Below, piece by piece: positions 1-9,800 of a stretch of DNA of 57,002 nt; the first letter of the stretch is position 1, and every line of letters starts with the position of its first letter. Both the position numbers and the translations under genes were made by a program. This DNA comes from CAYLJJ01 sp964384025 (lineage in GTDB: Bacteria > Myxococcota_A > Bradymonadia > UBA7976 > UBA1532). Location of the stretch: positions 1 through 57,002 of the forward strand of contig CAYLJJ010000033.1 in NCBI GenBank assembly GCA_964384025.1, given 5' to 3'. The notes beneath the pieces were generated by a model. It searched no databases. It was given only the letters and a program-made list of their open reading frames with translations, and was not told the DNA's origin.

Positions 1-68
1 GAAGCCCTGGCCGCGTAGATTACAGCGAGCGCCCGGACTTATTGAGAAGTTACAAGTGATCATCAAAT

Positions 69-1115
69 TCAGAGATAGAAGATCAGGGCGATCTCCACGA
101 GGATATTACAAGCGGCATGGTAAAGAGCGGGAGCAGCGACTCCGCCTGAAGCGCGGCGCATCCAGCCAAAGAGCAGGCTGGGGAAGAAGACCGCGAGGCG
201 CTGAGGATGAGGGATGGTCGCTAGATGCCCCAGGGCAAAGAGGGTGCTGGTCAAGAGGATGCTCTCTAAGTTGACAGAGACCCCAAAGAGGATCCGCTCC
301 TGTCCGATGAGACTGTCTAGACGACTCTGAAGATAGCCCCTGTAAAACACCTCCTCAGGGAGCGCCACCAGAAAGAGCTGTACCAAGATGAGGTTGAGGA
401 ACCAGAAGAGACCACGCTCCGCTCTATAGGGCTGCTCCTCCGCTGGCTGACGCCAGCTCCCTAAGAGGAGCTGATCAGCGGGAAGCCTTCGCCCTCCTCT
501 CTTGATTTCCAGGCTGAGAGCTTTGGTTGAAGCGTGGATTTTCGCTGAGCCGGTGTGCCCTCCTTTGATCCTGAGCGCTCCTGGGATCTTCTCAATCTCG
601 GCATTGCCTCCTAAGGAGGAGAGCCCTTCTCCTCCCAACCAAGCTTCTAGATCCTCTCCTGGAGGCAGGTTCCAGCGTAGTTGCAGATGAGGACCTTGAG
701 CATAGAAGCGAACCTCCCCCTCCTTTAAAATCGATTGGGGGGGCTGACCCTCCAGGTCTTGAGGCCAACGCGCTAAATGAACTGCGTTAAGATCCAGGCT
801 CCGCCCTTGCCGCTCTCCTTGCCAAAAATGAAAACCCAGAAGATAGGGTGGGAAGGTTAGGAGCATGATCAAGAGCGCCCATCTTGTCGCTCTCCCCAGT
901 GCTCGCCTGTGGATGCCAAAGTCCCGAGGATCAAGGCCCTGCCGCTCTAGAACCTCAGCGGGGAGGTGTAGGAAGGCTGCGGCCACCAACACCAGAGTGT
1001 AGCCTTGGAGCCAGCTCACCGCTTCCTCTAGGCGGCCTAAGAACACGGTGAGTAGGAGGGTGACGGCGAAAAGGGCGAGGGCCTCACGGCCCCGAGGATC
1101 ACGGAGCAGCAGCAC
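69..1115 (-). CDS. CPBP-family glutamic intramembrane protease, candidate myxosortase
   Basis: A 348-residue membrane protein whose C-terminal third carries the CPBP (Rce1/CAAX type II) protease core: PEEVFYRGYLQ with Glu254-Glu255 and Arg259, FALGHL with His297, and LYHAACN with His333/Asn337. The N-terminal two thirds hold TM segments and a soluble beta-rich stretch (about residues 100-230) that is not part of the usual core. The GTG start lies inside the displaced sorting tail of the gene upstream (that tail, if in frame, would stop at 1099-1101), so the two genes overlap and are probably translationally coupled; no strong ribosome site is seen. Known: in Myxococcota, CPBP proteases called myxosortases (MrtX, MrtC, MrtP), with differing N-terminal domains, are predicted to process MYXO-CTERM tails carrying an invariant Cys. 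Inference: this protease processes the neighbour. A general CPBP protease remains possible. Confidence 0.85.
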   Translation of the reverse strand: MLLLRDPRGREALALFAVTLLLTVFLGRLEEAVSWLQGYTLVLVAAAFLHLPAEVLERQGLDPRDFGIHRRALGRATRWALLIMLLTFPPYLLGFHFWQGERQGRSLDLNAVHLARWPQDLEGQPPQSILKEGEVRFYAQGPHLQLRWNLPPGEDLEAWLGGEGLSSLGGNAEIEKIPGALRIKGGHTGSAKIHASTKALSLEIKRGGRRLPADQLLLGSWRQPAEEQPYRAERGLFWFLNLILVQLFLVALPEEVFYRGYLQSRLDSLIGQERILFGVSVNLESILLTSTLFALGHLATIPHPQRLAVFFPSLLFGWMRRASGGVAAPALYHAACNILVEIALIFYL

Positions 1116-1191
1116 GTCGGCGCCAGATCAGGAGCGGAAGGAGGAGTAGGATCGCAAAGAGAGGAGGCCTGCTTCGGTTTAGGCTACACCC
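1099..1191 (-). other. Out-of-frame MYXO-CTERM-like sorting tail of the VWA protein
   Basis: Read one frame away from the annotated end of the VWA protein, the strand encodes a Gly run, then CSLNRSRPP, then the hydrophobic segment LFAILLLLPLLIW, then RRR, and a TGA at 1099-1101. This is the tripartite plan of C-terminal sorting signals, with the Gly-Cys signature expected of MYXO-CTERM. It enters frame if the G11 tract has 12 (or 9) G. In the sequence as given the protein instead ends after GGVA at 1179. Confidence 0.75.
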
Positions 1192-3668
1192 CCCCCCCCT
1201 CCACCAGTGCCTGAAGGTTCTGCGCCCACATCCACCTCTAGGCGGGGGGGTCTGTTGAGATCCGGGATAGGGGCCAGATCTGTTTCAGGCTCTGAGCCTG
1301 CGTCGGGGAGCGGGAGGAGGCCCCCATCGGGGATCGGCATTCCTGCGTTAAGATCTGGATTAACCCCTGGAGTACCATCATCGCACTCTCCCGCTCGGCA
1401 GCGGGTTCCTGGAGGACAATGGATGTAAATACAGAGCGCATCATCAAGGCACTCTCCCGCTTCACAAGCACTCCCTTGGGGGCAGTTGATCTGCGCACAG
1501 GGATCCTGGGCGCAGAGCCCTTCGACGCAGATCTGCTCTGGGAGACAGCGACCTCCGCAGGGATCCTCAACACACTCCCCCCGCTCACAGCGAAACCCCG
1601 CTCCACATTGAAGAGCTAAACAGGCCCGCCGACATTCCCCCTCTACGCAGAACTCCTCCTCGGGGCACTCCTGTTCAAAGCAGGGGTCCTCGACACAGCG
1701 CTCCGCCAAGCAAATCTCCCCCTCAGGACAGCCCTCATGACGACAGCTGCTGGCTACACAGCCCCCCAACTCACAGCTCAGCTCCTCTGGACAGCTCTCC
1801 TCTAGGCAGGGATCTATACAGCCCCGCTGCGCTGAATCACAGATCCAACCTGGAGGACACTCAGCGCGGGCGCAGGGATCAGGATGACAGAAGCGCTGTC
1901 CAGGCCAGAGTTGCAAACAGATCTGCTCCCTTGGACACTCTCCGCTGGGATCGCAGGGCTGTACACAGGCGCCTTGGAAGCAGAGGTAGCCTCGGGGGCA
2001 GGGTGCCTCCTCATCGATGAGGCCGTCACAGTTGTCATCAGTGCCGTTGCAGATCTCCGGAGGTGCAGGACCGCAGAGGCCACAGGCATTATAGAGCCCC
2101 TCATCGACTTCACCATCGCAGTCATTGTCCAGGCGGTCGCAGATCTCCTCGCTGGGACCCACAGCTCCCTCACAGCCCTCAGCCCAGTTCCCCTCCAAGC
2201 AGCTCTCCTGACCCAAGCGACACTGTCCGATGTTGCCGATCTCCAGGGCGGGGCCGCAGGGGCGAGTCAGTTCATCGATGAAACCGTCACAGTCGTTGTC
2301 TAGAGCATCACAGCGCTCCTCTTCAGGTATAACCCCATCACAGGGCTGCCAACGCCCCATCTCACAGCGCTCCACTCCCAATTCGCAGATCCCCAAATCC
2401 AAGCTGCAAGGGCGGTTGAGGGCCTCCTCACTGCCAAGGAGGTTATCCACTCGACCATCACAGTCATCATCTAGGCCATTACAGGCTTCCGTTTGACTTG
2501 CCCCAGGGAGAGCATCGCAGAGCAGCCCCAAGCCATCTTCAGCGCAGATCCAGTGCCCTCGACGCTCACAATTGTGCGTCCCCGCATCACAACCATCTCC
2601 CAGGCTGGGGAAGGTCTCATCGATAAGGCCGTTGCAGTTATCATCTAAGCCATTACACAGCTCCTGAGGCGAAGGGCCACACTGGCCACAGGAGTTGGTC
2701 ACCCCCTCATCAATGAGCCCATCACAGTCATTATCGAGGCCATCACAGCGCTCTTGAGGGATCGCCTCTGCCAGAACCCGCGCAAAGGCGAGGCGGAGTC
2801 CATCGCGATCTCTGGCGGATTGAGCACGACCCACGAAGAGATCAACCTCTCCTTGTGGATTCATCGCAGTCCCTCCCCTTCGCGCGACCTCATCGAGATG
2901 GCTGGCGACCTCTGGGGTAACAGAGAAAGCAATCACAAAGACCCGCACATGGGGTCGAATAAGCTCTCCGTTCAGGTCCAGCCGCATCTCTCGTAGTGCC
3001 AGGGCGCGTTCTTCAATCAACGTAGCTGCTTGGTGGCTGGGCAGACAGGACTCAGCGCCATCGGTCAAGAGGATCACATGGTAGCGGCGACAGCGGAGAT
3101 CAGGATCCTCTCTCATCAGCTCCTGAAAGTAGCCATCCGCGAGCCTCAGCGACTCTCCAAGAGGGGTGGGTCCCTCCGCTCTCAGCTCTGGATCTTCAGG
3201 CCAAAGCTCGTGGTGATCCAGCCAGCGGAGGAGGTCCATCTCATTGTCGGGGCGGAAGGGCACCGCCAGGGCGAAGGGCTCATCCACATGCCCAGGACGC
3301 AGAGCACCATTACAGGTGCCCAGGTAGTTGAGAGGCTGCGCCTCTAAGCCCTCGTAGGCGTTGACCGAAGAGCGCCCCTCGCCGTTGTTGATCCCCTCCC
3401 CCTCCTGTTGGGGATATCTGAGGAGACCAAACTCCACTTCAGAGGTGGTCTGTACGATCTCAGAGATCACCTCTTTGGCGACGAAGAGGCGGCTGGTCCC
3501 ATCGCCAGGATACTCCTGAGAGTTATCTCCCCCGGTGGCGTGCTGATCAACAACGTCATAGCTCATGCTGCCTGAGGTATCGAAGACCAGGAGGATGCGT
3601 GGCTTAACCTCTCGGGCTGAGGCGAGGCCGCCAAGCAGAAACATAAGGGCGAACAGCTTTAAGCGCAT
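1179..3668 (-). CDS. Secreted VWA-domain protein with MopE-type Asp/Cys repeats
   Basis: 829 residues as written. Signal peptide at residues 1-18 (ends GLASA). A von Willebrand factor A domain follows: MIDAS motif DTSGSMS at 30-36 and LTDGAES near 201. Residues 306-552 contain six copies of the C-[DN]-x-[LT]-D-[DN]-[DN]-C-[DN]-G motif (Cys at about 308, 338, 396, 453, 510 and 540), the pattern of the MopE-like metal-binding repeat common in myxobacterial surface proteins. Residues 557-760 are Cys-rich CPxGxxC modules like small EGF/TIL knots, followed by a Pro/Asp/Gly linker. Likely a cell-surface or exported adhesin-like protein. The end is odd: a G11 tract puts the sorting tail out of frame (see separate entry), leaving a short GGVA end. 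Start ATG at 3668 is followed directly by the signal peptide. Confidence 0.85.
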   Translation of the reverse strand: MRLKLFALMFLLGGLASAREVKPRILLVFDTSGSMSYDVVDQHATGGDNSQEYPGDGTSRLFVAKEVISEIVQTTSEVEFGLLRYPQQEGEGINNGEGRSSVNAYEGLEAQPLNYLGTCNGALRPGHVDEPFALAVPFRPDNEMDLLRWLDHHELWPEDPELRAEGPTPLGESLRLADGYFQELMREDPDLRCRRYHVILLTDGAESCLPSHQAATLIEERALALREMRLDLNGELIRPHVRVFVIAFSVTPEVASHLDEVARRGGTAMNPQGEVDLFVGRAQSARDRDGLRLAFARVLAEAIPQERCDGLDNDCDGLIDEGVTNSCGQCGPSPQELCNGLDDNCNGLIDETFPSLGDGCDAGTHNCERRGHWICAEDGLGLLCDALPGASQTEACNGLDDDCDGRVDNLLGSEEALNRPCSLDLGICELGVERCEMGRWQPCDGVIPEEERCDALDNDCDGFIDELTRPCGPALEIGNIGQCRLGQESCLEGNWAEGCEGAVGPSEEICDRLDNDCDGEVDEGLYNACGLCGPAPPEICNGTDDNCDGLIDEEAPCPRGYLCFQGACVQPCDPSGECPREQICLQLWPGQRFCHPDPCARAECPPGWICDSAQRGCIDPCLEESCPEELSCELGGCVASSCRHEGCPEGEICLAERCVEDPCFEQECPEEEFCVEGECRRACLALQCGAGFRCERGECVEDPCGGRCLPEQICVEGLCAQDPCAQINCPQGSACEAGECLDDALCIYIHCPPGTRCRAGECDDGTPGVNPDLNAGMPIPDGGLLPLPDAGSEPETDLAPIPDLNRPPRLEVDVGAEPSGTGGGGGGVA
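1189..1199 (-). repeat. G11 homopolymer deciding the frame of the sorting tail
   Basis: Eleven consecutive C on the + strand (G on the coding strand) in the Gly-rich linker near the end of the VWA protein. One extra G, or two fewer, joins the protein to the MYXO-CTERM-like tail. It may be a phase-variable tract or a homopolymer miscall. Confidence 0.9.
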
Positions 3669-3829
3669 GAAATCTCCAGGAGCGAGGGCCTCTTATAGCA
3701 TAATCCCCAGGGATATTTTTAAGCCCCAGCCACGCTCTCCTCTGGTCTTGAGCAGGAGTTCTTTCACTTTGGGCTCCTCCTCCGAACCACTCTGAGGCTA
3801 GGTTGTCCTTCAGCGCGGAGGTGCCATCT

Positions 3830-6800
3830 ATGCGTCTGCTCTCTCTCATCCTTCTACTTTACCCCAGCTTCAGTCCAGCCGAGCCCAGCTCTCGGGAGGA
3901 GGCTCTCACGCTTCTCGCGGAGGGGCAGATTCAGGAAGCGATCACGCTCCTGAAAACTCTGCCTCCCAAAGCAGAGCATCTCTGCCTCCTGGGGCGCGCT
4001 TGCTTCCTCGCCAAACGCTACGTTGAGGCGGTGGAGACCTGGACACAACTCCCCAAAGAGGCCCCTTGTTGGAACTCGGCGCGCTTTGGGCGCGCCGACG
4101 CGCTGCGTGCCTTAGGGCGCTCGGAGGAGGCCGCGCAGATTTACGAAGAGTTAGGGGCAAAGCGTCTCGATCCAGTACGCCCCTCTGCTTGGCTCGATTG
4201 GCTCTTGGAGATCGCCGAGCAGCTCGCTCGGGAAGATCGAGGAGCTGCCGAGGGGCTCTTGATGCGGACCTTGGAGACGCTGCAAAGGCAGCCGGAGGAG
4301 TTTAACCTCCCTCTTCAGCGACGTTTGGCCCTTAAAATTGCTCAGCTCAGAGAGCCAGGAGCACCCCATCACCTCCTGGCCAAGATCCTCGCTCACGAAG
4401 GAGAACTCCAAGGGAGCCTACGTAGGCTTATCGCCAATCTGCTTTCTCCTGCTTGGGCTCTGAGTTTTTTGAAGCAAGCCTCCGGAGTTGAGGAGCGGTT
4501 GATCCACAGCCAGAAGCTCTTAAAGTTGAACCCTGAGGGGGGGCTGCTCAAGCTTCCTGAGGGCTTGAATCTCGCTCAACTTAAGCCTGCCCTAGAGTTC
4601 CTTAAGCGAAAACGCCGCTTTGGAGAGCTGTTGAAGCTTTTGGCGGCGCTCCCTGAAAGCTTGGAGGTCTCTAGAGAACGCGCCCTGAGGCTTCAAGAAG
4701 CAGGGCGCTGGGTTAAAGCAGAGGAGGCCCTAAAGAGACACCTTAAGCGTCACCCCAGCGATCCCCAACGCAGGCTTCTGGAGAGGTATCGCGATGAAGC
4801 CAACTGGATGCAGCTCCGCCTGGACTACACCGCCTCACGCTGGACACAGGTGCTCAAAAGCGCTGAAGCCTTTGTTTCTCCTCGAATCGCTCCTTTGGCG
4901 ATCTTTGCTGCTGAAGCTGTTGGGCGACTCAAAGAGGCTCAGCAATATCGCGCAGAGGCTTTGGCGCGTTGGCCCGAGGATTCAACTCTAAAAGCTCTGC
5001 ATCTGCGCAGGCTGCTTCAAGAGGAGGGAGCAAAAGCCTTGAGCTCCGAGGAGCAGGCAGCCCTCTCGGAGCCCAGCCTCTATCTCGCCTCTGAGGGATA
5101 TTTCTCTAAGAGTACAGCGGCCAAGCTACGTGTCATCACTCGCAATATCAAGCATCTAGAGGTTCGACTCCATCGCATCGACGCAGAAGCTTTTCTGAGA
5201 GATGGTGGCACCCTCGCGGGGCTGGCGGCGCTGGATATCGCGGTGATCGAGCCTGATAAGCGCTGGAACATTGAGGTCCCCAAATATAGCGCCCTCAAGG
5301 AGATCGATTTCAATCTGCCGTTGCCCCTGCTTAAGCCGGGCTTCTATCGGATCACCCTCTCAGGGGCTGAAAAAGAGGCCTCTGTTCCGCTCTGGATCAG
5401 CGACATCAAGCTGCTGGCGCGGGCAGAGGGAGGGGAGCTGCTGGCGGTGGTGTTTCGTGGGGGTCAACCCGTTCCGGCGGCCCCCATTCTGATCCACAGC
5501 TCAAAAGGAGTGCAGGTTGAAGAGAGCGACGCGCGTGGCCTCTTACGGGTGAAGGTGCCCTCTGGAGACCTCAGCCTCCTCAGCGAGGTGGAGGGGGCGC
5601 CCGCCCTTTTGAGCCTCCCAGGAGAGCGACATGAGGCCCCTGAAGCGCCCAAGGTGCGGCTCTCACTGGAGACAGATCGCAGCTTCTATGCCCCTGGAGA
5701 TCTTGTTCACTTTCGCTTGAGCGCGCGGCAGGGAGGAGCGCCTCTTCAGGGAGAGTTTAAGATCTGTTTAGAGGGCGCTCGCTGCGTGACTTTGAAGAGC
5801 GGTCCCTTGGGGACAGCTCAAGGGCAACTCCCGATCCCCCACACCCCAAACGCCAAATACAGGGAACTCTCTATCGAGGTCCAAGCTCCAGGAGAGGAGA
5901 AGCTGCAAAAGCTCAAAGTGGTCGTGATCTCCTCAAAGTTTCTCCGCTATCGACTGAGAGGCTCCCTGGAGGGCTCTGGAGCTCGCCTCAGCTTGATCGA
6001 CGCTGAGGGTTTGCCGATCCCTGGGGCGCTGATCCACTGGAGAGATGATCTCAGCCAAGGACGAGGGGTGAGCGACGCTCTGGGACAACTCTGGGTTCAG
6101 GGTCCCCCTCTAGGTATTCCTTGGAGCTTAGGGGCCAGCAGCAAAGGAGCCCTCCATATCAGACTGAGGCGTGTGCTGCCCCCCTCCTCTGAACTGAGCT
6201 TGGAGAGCGATCAGCAGAGGCTCCGACCAGGAGAGAAAATCAGGCTGCGTTTGAAGGGAGCAGCTGGGCCTCTGCACCTCAAGCTTTTCAAGCTTGAGGC
6301 GCCTCAGCATCTACAACAACTTCAAGATCCCCAAGCACCACAACGAGAATTGGGCACCTATGTAAATGATCAATTTCACACTCCTCAGAGGCCGCTTCAC
6401 GGACCTGTTCATCTGCTGCGAGAGGAGCGCATTGAGCCCTTCCAGGGAGATCTTGAGCTGAGCCGCAGCTTACCCAGACCGGGATTCTATCGCTGGCTGC
6501 TTGTCTCTGAAGAGGAGCCAACACAGCCTGTAGGGTTGCACTGTCAAGTAGATGAGGAGATCAGACTCCTGGGGCTTCGAGACTTGGGCTTGGGTGAGAC
6601 GCTGAGCTTTAAGCTGGAAGCTCCTCACCCCGCTCTGGTGCTGGCCTCTGCTCAGGGGCAGGTGGTCAAGGCTGCCCTCCTCTCGCCTGGAGAGAGCCTG
6701 AATTGGCCCATCTCCCCCAACTGGCACGGTCCCCTTGTGCTCAGCGCTCTGGATCCCTCTGGAGGCCTGTTTGAGCAAACGATCATGGTGGATGCGCGCA

Positions 6801-9800
6801 TCAAGTTAAAGCTTGAAGCTGAGACTGAGGGGGGGAACTGGAGCCTAGAGGTCCAAGCTACAGATGCCTTGGGAGCTCCAGTTGAGGCAGAACTCAGCAT
6901 CTTTAGCCTGGAAGAGGAAAAGCAGCTCCACTTGGAGAGCGCCCCCAAACTTTCACGGGGCTGGGGGCTTCAATCTCAGGGGATCAGCTTAGATCTACGC
7001 AGTGGCGCCGAGGGGCAACCCTTAGATCCTGCGTTGATGGCTGAGGGAGCTCGACTTGAAGAGCGTGCTCGTGCCTCTGGGGTCGCTTCTGGGGCTCTAG
7101 GTGGTCGTTGGAGCAAGATGCAGCGTACACCCATTGTCCTGGAGGAGTTGAGGATCGAGGGATTGGGTTACGGAAGCGGTAAGAGAGCACTGTTGGGAAG
7201 TCGTCGAGCAAAGTTGCCTCGGGTGATGGCAGGAAAGGCGAGCATTCAGGGAGTTCTCTCTCCTGGCCCTCTTGATCCTGGGATCTGGGCGGTGCTCAAG
7301 ACCGACAAAGCGGGGCAGGCCAGCCTGAAGTTCCCCCGTCCGTCTGTTCAACGCCCCATCAAGCTGCGGGTCCACGCGGTCAGCTTAGAGACAGTGGGAG
7401 AGGCCGAACTGAAACTCTCGCCCGCCCAGAGCCTGCGCCTCCTGCCCCCTAAGCTGAGCCCAGGTTTCCCCGGTGAGGTGTTGACGCCTCAAGTTCGCCT
7501 CTTTAACGGAAATTCCCAGCCTTTCCGGGGGGAACTCTTCTTTGGAGATCTGGGACAGCATGTTGAGCTGGCGCCTGGAGCGCTCTTGAGCCTCCCGATG
7601 AACCCGATCCGCCCCGGTGACTCTGGGATGTTGCGTCTGATGAGGGGGGGGGCGCTGTTGGAGTCTCAGCTCTGGAGTTTTCCCATCGCCGAGGGATGTG
7701 CAGATCCTCAGGGGGAGATCCTCAACCTGATGCTGCCTGAGCGAGGCAGCTTTCCGGGGGCCGCCCTGGCGCTTCGAGAGCACCCCAAGCTTTGGAAAGA
7801 CCAGAAGCTGATGGGACAGGCGGGGCGGGCTGCTCTGGCTGCGCTCCCCAGCGCAGGAGCCCAGGAGCGAGGAGCCCTGCTGCGCCGCCTTTGGGCTGTC
7901 CATGACGCCCTCCAAGGCGAAGGCGCACTGAGCGCGTCAGCTTTCCTCTTCCTGGCTGAAGCTCGCAGCCTGTTTAAGCTCAGCGGGCCGGATTTGGAGA
8001 AGGCTGCAGAGCGGCTGCCCACTCCCTCTCAAGAAGATCGTCTCCTCCAACTCCGAGGCCGCGCCCGAGCAGGCTTGCCGATCAATGAGGCTCTCTTGAG
8101 CTATGCGCTTCAGGCTCCAGAGAGCCGAGGAGAGGCCGCGCTTGTGCTGCTGAGCCTGGGGCGCGAGGCGGAGACAGAGAAGCTGAAGTTGGGAGAGGAT
8201 CTCTCCTCTAAATTGGCAGCCTATCTGATGGGGCGCCCTGTTGAAATGCCCTCCCCGCTGCCTCCATCCCCTGCCCACCCCAGCCTAGCCGATTGGATTC
8301 GCCTCCAAACGGCGCCTGGCGATCTCAACAGCCCTCGCACGATCTTTGACGGCACCAAAGAGATCGCCAAGCTTCAGCCCGGCGAGAGCCTAAGCCTCTT
8401 GCTCCCTCCAGAGAGCGAGCTGCGCGCCGAGGGGGTCTGGAGCTACCGCAGCAGCCCTCCTGAGACAGGACAAGCGCCGCTCTCGATCAAGCGCTACCCC
8501 AAGGGCCTCAGCGCGCCTCTTCGAGAGAGCTGTCAAGGAGAGCGTGCGCGCTGTAACGCCAAGCGCTGTCTCCTGGCAGTGGGAGATATTCTTGAGATCA
8601 GAGCGACGCCCATCGAGGAGAGCTGGCGGCCTCCTGCGGGCTTTGAGCTGATCTCGATGAGAAACTCTCGGCTAAAGCTGCGCGCCCTCTATCCTGGACG
8701 CAGCCCTTTACGGGGTCTCAAGACAGCAGAGGGTACAGCGCTCTTGAGGCTGCTTGAGGTCCAGGCTCAGCTCCCTCTGAGAGAGAACTTCTGTCAAACT
8801 CAGGCGCTGAGCCTCGCTCAACAGGCGTTGAAGTTGGGGCGCTCTCCTCTCCCTTGGTTAGCCCCCTGGCCAAAAGAGGAGGGCTGGGGCTCTCAGTTTC
8901 CCGAGGTGCTTCAGCTCCGCTTCCACCAAGCGCTGAATGAGGGCACAACCCCACAGCTACTTATCCAGAGCTTTGAGCGGCTGCGAGCGCTCTGGCCTAC
9001 CGCGATGCTCAACCAAGGAGAGATCATCGCGGTAGCGCGTGCCTATCGCGCCACTGCTCAACCTGAGCGCGCCGTTGATCTTTGGCGCGCGGGCTTGGAG
9101 GCCAGCTTCCGTGATGAGACCGCCAGCTTGCTTAAGCTGGAGCAGCGGGTCGGTCGCCTCGCCAGCCTCAAGGGAATCAAGGAGCTGAGCGCGGTCTATC
9201 CTGCTCTGCCCGCTGTAGAGGAAGCCCTCTTTCTCCTACCTCAGCGTCTGGCAGAGATGAGCAAAGATGAGCTGCCTGAGACGCTGAAGGAGGCAGATCT
9301 CAGCTCTACAGATCTCAAGATGATGGCGGCGGCTTGGCAGCGAGAGTTCTTAGGCGCTTGGCCGCAGAGCCAGAAGCGCCCAGCGGCGGCCTTTCATATG
9401 ATTCAACTGCTCCTGGATCTGGGCGCTGAGGGGCAGGCCGCTCGTTGGGCACAGCGCCTCGCCGCGCAATCCCCTCAGAGTCCGCTGCTCGACGCACTCC
9501 TCTATCAGGAGGGCTTGGCGCGCTCTCGGCTGCGTGAGGACAAAGCTGCTTTTAAGATCTTCAAGCAGCTTGTAGAGGGGGAGTTCCCCCAGAGCGATGG
9601 ACATTTGGGGCCTGCTCAGAGCCGCCGAGATGCTCAGCTTGCCGCTGCTCAGCTCCATGAGGCTCGAGGTGAGCTTGGGGAAGCCAGTGCTGCCTATCGA
9701 GCCGGAGGCCACACACAAAGAGGGAGAAGCTTGGAGCAGGTGCTCCTGGAGAGTCCAGCGCAGCTCTGGTTCAAGAGCGCTGAGCCCAGCCTCCTCTCCA

